From NCBI RefSeq assembly GCF_024707125.1, contig NZ_JANQAH010000007.1:310001-374000 (forward strand): a stretch of 64,000 nt of DNA, written 5' to 3'. Shown one piece after another: positions 17,116-23,930 of the stretch. The notes beneath the pieces are model-generated. The model searched no databases and was not told where the DNA came from. It worked only from the letters and a program-made list of their open reading frames with translations. Origin of the DNA: Devosia sp. GTDB taxonomy: Bacteria > Pseudomonadota > Alphaproteobacteria > Rhizobiales > Devosiaceae. The translations under genes and the position numbers were made by a program. The stretch's first letter is position 1. Each line of letters begins with the position of its first letter.

Positions 17116-17238
17116 TTGCCGCACCCCCACCCTCATTCCCTCCCCACAAGGGGGAGGGAGGCGCTTGCCTCAGTCGTCGCGGTTCCATCGTCTCCCTCCC
17201 CCTTGTGGGGAGGGATTAAGGGTGGGGGTATGCGGCAA
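17116..17238. repeat. Large inverted-repeat element (CCCTCCCC family)
   Basis: Two arms of about 45 bp (17116-17160 and 17192-17238) are inverted copies of each other with two or three small differences, around a 31 bp spacer. Each arm itself contains a small palindrome (CCCTCCCCacaaGGGGGAGGG). This is the layout of REP/BIME or MITE-like elements. It lies between the divergent zinc-finger and hydrolase genes. A related single palindrome occurs at 56186-56208. Confidence 0.8.
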
Positions 17239-17313
17239 GGCGCTGAAACAGCCGTGATTCACTGGCACACCCACGCCGACCCAGCTAAACACTCCCGCAA
17301 AAGGAGCCCGCCC

Positions 17314-18084
17314 ATGCCCCAATTCCAATCCAGCGGATATTCCCTCGCCTACGAAACCGTCGGGAACGGGCCCGCTGTCCTTTGCATTCACGGCTTTGCC
17401 TCAAGTGGCAAGGTCAACTGGATCGATACCGGCTGGGTCGAGACCCTTGCTGGCGCGGGCTACAAGGCAATCACCTTCGATCACCGGGGCCATGGTCAAT
17501 CGGACAAGCCGCATGATCCCGATGCCTATTATCCAGAGCGCATGATGGAGGACAGCCTCGCGCTGCTCGATCACCTCGGCGAAAAGCGTGCCGCCGTGCT
17601 CGGTTACTCGATGGGCGCCCGCGTCGCCGCCTTCCTCTCCTTCAATTATCCGGAGCGCGTCGCCGCCGCCATTTTTGGCGGCATGGGCATGAATCTCATC
17701 AATGGCCTGACCGACGGCAACGACATCATCGCCGGCCTGCGCGCCCCGCGCCTTGCCGACCTGATCCATCCGACCGCGCGCCAGTTCCGCATCTTTGCCG
17801 ACCACACCGGCTCTGATCGCGAGGCACTCGCCGCCTGCATGGAAACCTCGCGCCAGCCGATGGCGCGCGCCGACGTCCGGCGAATCGAGGTTCCCGTCCT
17901 CGTTGCCGTGGGTGAAGCCGACGAAATGGCCGGACCACCAGAGCCGCTGGCTGAATTGCTCCCGCACGGCGAGGCCTTCACGATCCCCAAGCGCGATCAC
18001 ATGCGCGCTACCGGCGATACCAAATTCAAGGCGGCGGCCTTGGAGTTTCTAAGCAGGACATTTCCCATTCCCCCGCAACCGTGA
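17314..18084 (+). CDS. Alpha/beta hydrolase
   Basis: 256 residues with the canonical alpha/beta-hydrolase order: HGFASSG oxyanion region (26-32), FDHRGHGQSDKP, nucleophile elbow GYSMG with Ser99, acid in VAVGEADEMAGP, and His in KRDHMRATGD. ATG 17314 is preceded by AAGGAG at 17301, which decides the start; the open frame extending to 17116 reads through the repeat element. Substrate unknown. It is followed by cysE on the same strand after about 80 bp. Confidence 0.87.
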   Translation: MPQFQSSGYSLAYETVGNGPAVLCIHGFASSGKVNWIDTGWVETLAGAGYKAITFDHRGHGQSDKPHDPDAYYPERMMEDSLALLDHLGEKRAAVLGYSMGARVAAFLSFNYPERVAAAIFGGMGMNLINGLTDGNDIIAGLRAPRLADLIHPTARQFRIFADHTGSDREALAACMETSRQPMARADVRRIEVPVLVAVGEADEMAGPPEPLAELLPHGEAFTIPKRDHMRATGDTKFKAAALEFLSRTFPIPPQP

Positions 18085-18165
18085 ACCAAAGTGCGCGTCA
18101 GGGCTTTGTGTTGAACAACCAAATGCCTTATATCGGTAAGTCTCGATAAAGCGGAGTTGGACGCC

Positions 18166-18990
18166 ATGAGCGGCAATGCCCAGAAGTCGGCGCAGATCAA
18201 ATCGGTTGATCCCGTTTGGGAAGCCGTGCGCGTCGGCGCTCGTCAGATCATCGATTCCGATCCGGCTCTCGGGCAGATGGCATTGACCACCGTGCTCAAC
18301 CACGATTCCTTCGAGGAAGCGCTGGCGCATCGCCTTGCCTCGCGTCTCGACCATGAAGACGTTTCGGCCGACATCATCCGCCAGACATTTGCCGAAGTGC
18401 TGCGCGACAATCCGACCATCGGCGAATCCGCCCGCGTCGATCTCGCAGCCACGCTCGAACGTGATCCCGCCTGCCACCGGGCCATCGAGCCCTTGCTCTA
18501 TTTCAAGGGCTACCAGGCCATCCAGACCCATCGCTTTGCCCATGCCCTGTTCAAGGCCGGTCGCCGCGATTTCGCGCTCTATCTTCAGAGCCGCGCCAGC
18601 CAGGTCTTCCAGGTCGACATCAATCCCGCCGTCCCCATGGGCAAGGGCATCATGCTCGACCATGGCACCGGCCTCGTCATCGGTGAGACCGCCGTGGTCG
18701 GGGACAACGTCTCCCTGCTGCAGGGCGTCACCCTCGGCGGCACCGGCAAGGCCGATCAGGATCGGCACCCCAAGATCGGCAATGGCGTCCTCATCGGCGC
18801 CGGCGCCAAGGTTCTGGGCAATATCCGCGTCGGCGATTGCTCGCGCATCGGCGCCGGCTCGGTTGTCCTCAAGGAAGTGCCGCCGCGCACCACCGTCGCC
18901 GGTGTGCCGGCCAAGGTGATCGGCGAAGCCGGCTGCGCCCAGCCGGCGCTGGTCATGGACCAGATGGTGCTCGTGCACGACAACGGCTGA
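18166..18990 (+). CDS. cysE: Serine O-acetyltransferase
   Basis: Makes O-acetylserine from serine and acetyl-CoA, the first committed step of cysteine synthesis. 274 residues. The N-terminal helical domain covers about residues 1-150. It is followed by the left-handed parallel beta-helix with hexapeptide repeats (DINPAVPMGKGIMLDHGTG, then IGETAVVGDNVSLLQGVTLGGTG). The C-terminal VAGVPAKVIG and short tail are typical. ATG 18166 is preferred over the in-frame TTG at 18157 because CGGAG lies about 9 bases ahead of it. cysD-cysNC for sulfate activation is elsewhere in the window (39.7 kb), and no cysK is adjacent. Confidence 0.93.
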   Translation: MSGNAQKSAQIKSVDPVWEAVRVGARQIIDSDPALGQMALTTVLNHDSFEEALAHRLASRLDHEDVSADIIRQTFAEVLRDNPTIGESARVDLAATLERDPACHRAIEPLLYFKGYQAIQTHRFAHALFKAGRRDFALYLQSRASQVFQVDINPAVPMGKGIMLDHGTGLVIGETAVVGDNVSLLQGVTLGGTGKADQDRHPKIGNGVLIGAGAKVLGNIRVGDCSRIGAGSVVLKEVPPRTTVAGVPAKVIGEAGCAQPALVMDQMVLVHDNG

Positions 18991-19104
18991 CCGGCAGGGC
19001 AAGTCTCTGCCGCAGGTTGTCACCGCTAAAATGACAGTGCCGGGGGTTGCCAGCGGCCCGTGAGGCACTAGATTGCGCGCCAACCCAACAGCAGGACGAT
19101 TGCC

Positions 19105-19323
19105 GTGAACCATCCCGAGATCATCAAGCTGCAGAAATTCCTGCAACGCATGTTCAACAACAAGAACATCGACGTCCGTCCCCGCGCCAAGCTCAACGAC
19201 TCGGTCGAAGTCTTCATCGGCGATGAGTCGATCGGCCTCATCCACGTCGATGACGAAGACGGCGACAAGTCCTACATGTTCTCGATGTCGATCCTCGATA
19301 TCGATCTGGACGATATCGACTGA
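19105..19323 (+). CDS. DUF3126 family protein
   Basis: A 72-residue acidic protein that begins with GTG at 19105 (MNHPEIIKLQKFLQRMF) and ends with a run of Asp and Ile residues (SILDIDLDDID). The pattern of a short helix followed by VEVFIGDESIGLIHVDDEDGD matches the DUF3126 family conserved in Alphaproteobacteria. No function is known. It is transcribed separately from cysE, after 114 bp, and is convergent with the next gene. Confidence 0.78.
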   Translation: MNHPEIIKLQKFLQRMFNNKNIDVRPRAKLNDSVEVFIGDESIGLIHVDDEDGDKSYMFSMSILDIDLDDID

Positions 19324-19345
19324 CCACTTTTGATCGGCGCCGACA

Positions 19346-19993
19346 CTAGTTGGCGCCGATCCTTTCCAGCCACTGACCCATTTCCGCGTCGAAATCACGC
19401 CAGGCTGGCAACAAAGTCGCGTCAAAGCTATAGATGGCCGCCAGACCGCTCGCCAGATGCACGGTGCGGACGCATTTGTCCGGCGCATCCGCCTCGATGG
19501 CGTCTATGCACTTGGCGACAAAAGGTTTTGGCGCCAGCGCGTCATACCAGATCGCTTCCCCAGCATAGCCATTGCCCTCGAGCTTCTGCCCGATGAGCCC
19601 CGGCACGCCCATTTCCGTGCCCTTGGCGAATTGGTGCACATAGACGCTATCGAGCAGCTCGCTGCTGGACTTCGCCCGGGACCGGGGCAGGAGCGTCACG
19701 TCGACCCGGCCAAGCGGCAATTCAACCGATAGATCGACCTGGCTGACAAAGCCGCTCTGCATCTGCTCGCCGAAGCGGAACCAGTTCTTGGGGATCGTCA
19801 GTTCGCGCCCGCCGACGGTCTGCGCCAGCGCCTCGCCATCATCGAGCGATGGTGCCTTGCGCCCGTCCGATCGGCCCGCTTCATCCACAAGATAAGCGAT
19901 GCCCAAAGCGGCCAGCATCACCACCAGCGCTATACCCGCCAGGTTCTGCATAAGCCCGGAATTGCGGGGTTCGGAGCGCGGCAAGGCAGTCAT
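19346..19993 (-). CDS. Hypothetical membrane-anchored protein
   Basis: 215 residues. A single hydrophobic helix at about 17-36 (LAGIALVVMLAALGIAYLV) anchors a mostly periplasmic domain. Two cysteines (VAKCIDAIEADAPDKCVRTVHL) about a dozen residues apart could form a disulfide. The soluble part is rich in beta-type patterns (VDLSVELPLGRVDVTLLP). I do not recognise a family. It faces away from the DUF6949 gene, and the 108 bp between them contain a possible CtrA-like half site. Confidence 0.6.
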   Translation of the reverse strand: MTALPRSEPRNSGLMQNLAGIALVVMLAALGIAYLVDEAGRSDGRKAPSLDDGEALAQTVGGRELTIPKNWFRFGEQMQSGFVSQVDLSVELPLGRVDVTLLPRSRAKSSSELLDSVYVHQFAKGTEMGVPGLIGQKLEGNGYAGEAIWYDALAPKPFVAKCIDAIEADAPDKCVRTVHLASGLAAIYSFDATLLPAWRDFDAEMGQWLERIGAN

Positions 19994-20052
19994 GGCCAGC
20001 GTTAACCAGTTTTCTGAAGCGGAGGTGACACATCACTTCAGCCGCAATATGG

Positions 20053-20068
20053 TTACCAAAGAATTAAC
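20053..20068. promoter_or_regulatory. CtrA-like box (one mismatch) upstream of the DUF6949 gene
   Basis: TTAC, seven bases, then TTAAC. The CtrA consensus is TTAA-N7-TTAA(C), so this has one mismatch. It ends 34 bp before the ATG at 20102, a promoter-like position. Weak evidence on its own. Confidence 0.3.
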
Positions 20069-20101
20069 GTTGCCGAGGGTCGGCGGCATAGGAGGGCAGG
20101 G

Positions 20102-20422
20102 ATGACGCGCGAACTTTTGCTTGCGGCGTTCATCATGGGTGTGGGGCTGTGCATTGCGGGCGCCGGGACGCATCTCTATCAGGCGCTGTCCCGCCAGCAG
20201 GCCATGCTCCGCATGGATGGGCGAAGCCTTGCCGGCGCTGCCGGGCACCTGGTGATGAGCATCATCTGCGGGCCATACATTATGCTGCACATGGGCTGGC
20301 AGCACGAAGACAACAGCACCCTGTCGATGACCTCGGCGCTCATCGGCGCCCTTGTCGGCTTCAGCTGGGCCTTTGTTACCGGCCTCTTCTTCATGAGCCT
20401 CTACGTCTTCGCCATTCGCTAA
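20102..20422 (+). CDS. DUF6949-like small membrane protein
   Basis: 106 residues with three hydrophobic segments (LLLAAFIMGVGLCIAGAG; LVMSIICGPYIMLHMGW; SALIGALVGFSWAFVTGLFFMSLYVF). Its size and pattern match small alphaproteobacterial inner-membrane proteins grouped as DUF6949; the name is tentative. It is monocistronic and followed by a strong hairpin at 20448-20482. It has no catalytic motif. Confidence 0.65.
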   Translation: MTRELLLAAFIMGVGLCIAGAGTHLYQALSRQQAMLRMDGRSLAGAAGHLVMSIICGPYIMLHMGWQHEDNSTLSMTSALIGALVGFSWAFVTGLFFMSLYVFAIR

Positions 20423-20447
20423 GGCGAACAGGCACTCTGAAATACAA

Positions 20448-20482
20448 CAAGGCCGGCCTCGCTGTGGCGAGAGCCGGCCTTG
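20448..20482 (+). terminator. Strong stem-loop after the DUF6949 gene
   Basis: CAAGGCCGGC followed by CTCGC, loop TGTG, then GCGAG and, after one bulged A, GCCGGCCTTG. The stem is about 15 bp and very GC-rich, but only a short T-poor tail (ttcatc) follows. It may end transcription from either side. Confidence 0.6.
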
Positions 20483-20533
20483 TTCATCAGGTCCCTATCA
20501 GGGATTCTTGGGGCGGGACCCGGAAAACCTACA

Positions 20534-20578
20534 GCGTGTCTCCTGAAAGTGGGGACCGGTTTCAGGACAAAGACACGC
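20534..20578. repeat. Palindromic repeat abutting the 3' end of the protease gene
   Basis: GCGTGTC-TCCTGAAA, an 11-base centre, TTTCAGGA, CAAA, GACACGC form a near-perfect two-step stem. Elements with this look recur between genes in Hyphomicrobiales genomes. It ends one base before the stop codon of the leftward transglutaminase-like gene and may act as its terminator. Confidence 0.6.
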
Positions 20579-20579
20579 C

Positions 20580-21206
20580 TTAGTTGTTGGCCGCCACGAT
20601 CGTCATGCGATCATCGAGCATATCGACCCACTGGCCGGCATGCGCCTGGGACTGGCGCTTGAGATATTGGTAGGGCGTTTCATTCCAGACGCGCACTGCG
20701 CTTTCCTGGTTGTCGAGCACCAGGTCGCCGCGATCAGTCCGCACCATCAGCACTGCGTGGCCGCTGCCATCGCTCTGGCGCACCACGGCGATAAGAAGCG
20801 TGCTGGGGGACCAGCCGGCCTCGATCAGCGCCTGGCGCTTGGCGAGCACGAAATCCTCGCAATCGCCATACCCGCTTGTCGGATAGGTCCAGAACTCTTC
20901 CACTTGATAGAGTTCCTGATCCGTCACCGGAATGATGGTCTGGTTGTAGTGTGCATTGATGGAAACGAGCTGCTGCCAGTTGCCTTCGGTCAAGGTGACG
21001 GCCGCCTCGACGGCGCCATTGGCCTGGCATTCGCCGGGACGTGACCGGCAGAAATCCAGATGCCCAACCGGAATGGACGTATTCGTGCTCGCAACCTGCA
21101 CATAGGCTGCATTGGTAAAGTCGATAGCCGCACTGGGTTGGGCCCAGATTGCGAGCGCCGCAGTGGCCAGACTTGCCACCATCAGACGCCTATTTCGGAT
21201 TGCCAT
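20580..21206 (-). CDS. Transglutaminase-like cysteine peptidase (BTLCP family)
   Basis: A 208-residue exported protein. The signal peptide is residues 1-27 (RRLMVASLATAALAIWAQPSAA). The catalytic triad of the bacterial transglutaminase-like family is visible as Cys116 (YGDCEDF), His150 (SGHAVLM) and Asp165 (LVLDNQ). Relatives include LapG, which cuts a surface adhesin under c-di-GMP control, but many family members lack a LapD partner. No lapD or large adhesin gene is nearby, although PilZ and PAS genes follow. Two extra cysteines (FCRSRPGEC) may form a disulfide. Confidence 0.82.
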   Translation of the reverse strand: MAIRNRRLMVASLATAALAIWAQPSAAIDFTNAAYVQVASTNTSIPVGHLDFCRSRPGECQANGAVEAAVTLTEGNWQQLVSINAHYNQTIIPVTDQELYQVEEFWTYPTSGYGDCEDFVLAKRQALIEAGWSPSTLLIAVVRQSDGSGHAVLMVRTDRGDLVLDNQESAVRVWNETPYQYLKRQSQAHAGQWVDMLDDRMTIVAANN

Positions 21207-21359
21207 AACGCGATCTCCCTGATGGAGACCACGCTAAGGGGGCCGACTTGCCCCGGTCCGAAAACTGCCGAGCAGTTTTTATGCGTGTTTTAGGATAGTT
21301 TGATCTGTCTTTTAGCGGCCGAGGTAAGGATGCGTTTACGCTAAGGCGGAGCCCTCAGA

Positions 21360-21995
21360 TCAGTTCATGACGCGCAGGTTCTGCTGCACGACATTGAGCA
21401 TTTCCTGCGCCGCCGCAAATTCCACGGCCACGCCATTCTGGAAGTGACGCACAACCCGTGCGCGCATGCGGCCAAGCGTGATCGGCGTTCCCATGGCCGG
21501 ACGAACATCGAGTTCGATGGCCGCGCCCGAGAGCGAAATGTCGATGATCTTGCAGTTGTAGCGCCGCCCATCGTCGAGAACGACGGTAGAATGCCGGAGA
21601 TCGGGCACTACGCGCTCATGCCGACGATCTTCCGGCAGGTTGAGCACGTCCTTGTTGGCCAGCCAGGTGAGCTGCGCCGCCATCTTGTCGCGCTTGCGCG
21701 GCGTGGCCGCGATATCCATCAGGAAGCCGCCATCGACCTGCTTGAGAATGGTGCCTTCGATGCGCCCCATATGGTCGAGATAAGCAATGATCCGCTCGCC
21801 TTCGATCCCCGGCACAGGTGCAATCACCACGGCATCGCCGGGCGACATTTCGAGAACCTGACAGGGAAATTCGCGCCGATCGGCCAGCATATAGCGGCCA
21901 AGGATGGAAACCTTGACGCGCTGAAACCGTCCTTCTTGCGCACGAGGCTGCGAAGGAGAGGGCATGCGTGCTGAATCGAGATCGTCACTAAGCAT
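21360..21995 (-). CDS. Tandem PilZ domain protein
   Basis: 211 residues from ATG 21995. The second half carries a full c-di-GMP signature: RRHER (RxxxR) near residue 125 and DISLSG (DxSxxG) about 30 residues later. The first half has the same fold pattern but degraded motifs (RFQRVK, then EMSPGD), so it may not bind ligand. Alphaproteobacterial proteins of this double-PilZ type are often linked to motility or surface traits. The frame extends upstream to 22151, but that segment has no family similarity. The PAS gene lies 175 bp upstream in the same direction. Confidence 0.78.
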   Translation of the reverse strand: MLSDDLDSARMPSPSQPRAQEGRFQRVKVSILGRYMLADRREFPCQVLEMSPGDAVVIAPVPGIEGERIIAYLDHMGRIEGTILKQVDGGFLMDIAATPRKRDKMAAQLTWLANKDVLNLPEDRRHERVVPDLRHSTVVLDDGRRYNCKIIDISLSGAAIELDVRPAMGTPITLGRMRARVVRHFQNGVAVEFAAAQEMLNVVQQNLRVMN

Positions 21996-22170
21996 GCGTT
22001 CACCGGTCCCCGCCCGCACGTAAAAGTGCAAGCATCGTAACGATTCTCGGTTAACGCTTGGTTGGTGTCGGGGCGCCCGGGCTGGCCGATGCGAGGTTTC
22101 TTTCAGACGAAACCGAAGCCCTGACAGGGAGATAAACGCGCGACCCGGCAAAGCCCGATCGCGCCAGATC

Positions 22171-22824
22171 TTAGTTCCGGCCGCCGTCGATCACGGCGAG
22201 GTGAGCATAGCGACGTGCGCTGCGACCATAAAGCGTTGTCGGCATAGCCATGGTCGACGCCGCCGGAGCAAAGCCGATGTCGTTCACGACGCTGGCGGCA
22301 ACATCAGGCATCGATTCCTCGCGCGGCATTTCATCTGGCCAGATCAGGCGCAGGCCGGTGATCCGCTGCTCGGCGATCGGCTGCACGCCAAGCCAGTAGG
22401 GCTCTTCCGTCGCCGTCATGCCGCCCAGAATGCGGGTGTGGCTCGAACCGTTATGGCGCAGCGGCATCAGGATCATCTCGAAGGATGTCTTGGTGTGGAG
22501 AGCCGTCGAGCCCTGGAAAGTTACAAGCGCCACGGCATGATCTTCCGTCACGGCGCGGATCAGCGTTTCCATCGCATCCTGGTCGCGGTCGTGCCAGAGA
22601 GCGGAGAAGGAGCGGCCCTTCAGTTCACGGCAATAGCTGGTGCAGAGGTGCGAACCGGCGAGGCGGAAGGAAAATTTGTCCTCGTCATTGAGTTCGAGGA
22701 TGAAGGTATTGGCAAGCGCTTCGCGAATGCGGGTCGGGTCGATGTCCTTGCGGTCGGGCGCGCTGCGGGCGCCACGAATCGTGTTCCAATAGGTATAGAG
22801 CGTATTGGTGCTCGGCATCTGCAT
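22171..22824 (-). CDS. PAS domain-containing protein (PAS_5 type)
   Basis: 217 residues. It has the N-terminal pattern of alphaproteobacterial PAS_5 proteins (LYTYWNTIRGARSAPDRKDIDPTRI, then NTFILELNDEDKFSFRLAGSHLC, GRSFSALW). The PAS fold covers about residues 10-150, and the rest is a low-complexity tail. It has no output domain, so it may sense or dock to another protein. Transcribed leftward, away from the rhomboid gene. The shared 180 bp intergenic region contains a full CtrA-type site. Confidence 0.72.
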   Translation of the reverse strand: MQMPSTNTLYTYWNTIRGARSAPDRKDIDPTRIREALANTFILELNDEDKFSFRLAGSHLCTSYCRELKGRSFSALWHDRDQDAMETLIRAVTEDHAVALVTFQGSTALHTKTSFEMILMPLRHNGSSHTRILGGMTATEEPYWLGVQPIAEQRITGLRLIWPDEMPREESMPDVAASVVNDIGFAPAASTMAMPTTLYGRSARRYAHLAVIDGGRN

Positions 22825-22917
22825 GGTAGGACCCGCTTGTTCATAAGCGGCATCCTATCTCCCCAGAGAGTCTCGCCGCACCGACGACAATGGCAAATCG
22901 GCAGGGCGATTGCCCGC

Positions 22918-22939
22918 TTAAACATTAATTAAGGTTAAC
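22918..22939. promoter_or_regulatory. CtrA-type binding site between the PAS and rhomboid genes
   Basis: A perfect TTAA-N7-TTAA (22918-22932), followed 2 bases later by TTAAC. This matches the consensus of the cell-cycle regulator CtrA of Alphaproteobacteria exactly. It lies 94 bp before the PAS gene start and 67 bp before the rhomboid gene start, so it could serve either promoter. Confidence 0.5.
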
Positions 22940-23005
22940 GCTGCTGTCCCAATGTGGAAAAGCTTTGCGGAAGCCGCGCTGCGTAGGGTTTTAGGGAGAA
23001 AAACG

Positions 23006-23740
23006 ATGAGTGAACCCGAGCAGATGCCCGGTTCCCAAGGCCGCCCGCCACGCGAGCCTATCTTCCTTTTGCCCAATGCCGTGACTGTTCTCGTCGGCAT
23101 TCTCGCAGTGATTCACCTGGCGGCAACCATGGTGCTTAACGAGGCCGGGCAGACTCAGCTCTATTTCTGGTTCGCCTTCCAGCCTCTGCGTATCGTTTTG
23201 GCACCGCAGGATATCTCCGTCGCGATTCCCTTGCTCTGGACGCCGTTCTCCCATGCCTTCCTCCATGGCGGCTGGGATCATCTGCTCGTCAACGTCGCCT
23301 GGCTCGTCATCTTTGCCAGTCCGGTTGTCCGACGCTATGGGGCAGGGCCCATGCTGGCCATCTTCCTCGTTTCGGCCGCCGCTGGCGCCGCGGCCTTTGC
23401 TGCGACCTCGCTCTATTCCGGCGCTTATCTCATTGGGGCCTCAGGCGGCGTCGCCGGGCTCACCGGCGCGGCCGTCCGGTTCATCTTCCAGCCGGTCCTC
23501 TACGCACAGCACCCCGAGACCGGCCAGCGGGTGGTCCTTGGCCGCCGACTCGCCACTTTGCGCGAAGTCTTCATCAACCCGCGCTCGCGATTCTTCACAC
23601 TGATCTGGCTGATCCTCAACGCCGCGGTACCCCTCGCGCCGCTTCTCATGGGCGCCAGCCTCGGCGTCGCCTGGCAGGCGCATCTGGGCGGGTTCTTTGC
23701 CGGCCTGTTGATGGTGGGGCTTTTCGAGCGGAAGCACTAG
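23006..23740 (+). CDS. Rhomboid family intramembrane serine protease
   Basis: 244 residues with six or more membrane helices. Rhomboid marks are HAFLHGGWDHLLVN in helix 2 and the active-site GASGGVAGLTGA. The catalytic Ser is in GASGG, and the late AHLGGFFAGLLMVG supplies the His. ATG 23006 follows AGGGAG, so it is preferred to the upstream in-frame ATG at 22952. Rhomboids cleave transmembrane substrates; the target here is unknown. An unusual charged insert of about 35 residues (around QPVLYAQHPETGQRVVLGRR) lies between two helices after the serine. Confidence 0.85.
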   Translation: MSEPEQMPGSQGRPPREPIFLLPNAVTVLVGILAVIHLAATMVLNEAGQTQLYFWFAFQPLRIVLAPQDISVAIPLLWTPFSHAFLHGGWDHLLVNVAWLVIFASPVVRRYGAGPMLAIFLVSAAAGAAAFAATSLYSGAYLIGASGGVAGLTGAAVRFIFQPVLYAQHPETGQRVVLGRRLATLREVFINPRSRFFTLIWLILNAAVPLAPLLMGASLGVAWQAHLGGFFAGLLMVGLFERKH

Positions 23741-23930
23741 CGCCGACTGGCGTCGAGGCATCAGCGGACACGGCCAGTCCCTGGCGCAATACCAAAAGCC
23801 TTGCGCGACACATTCCAAACGCGCCCGTCACACCACTTGCATTTGCCTGCCCGAAAATAGGCCTATATGCCTTAACACCGAGACAGTTGGGCGGCATGGT
23901 GCAGACTCCGCCTGCAATTGGGAGAAAAAC

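Noticed and set aside
21261..21279. AAAACTGC / GCAGTTTT palindrome upstream of the transglutaminase-like gene
   Set aside because: Lies in the promoter side, not after a gene; the stem is AT-rich and short, so neither terminator nor operator can be supported.
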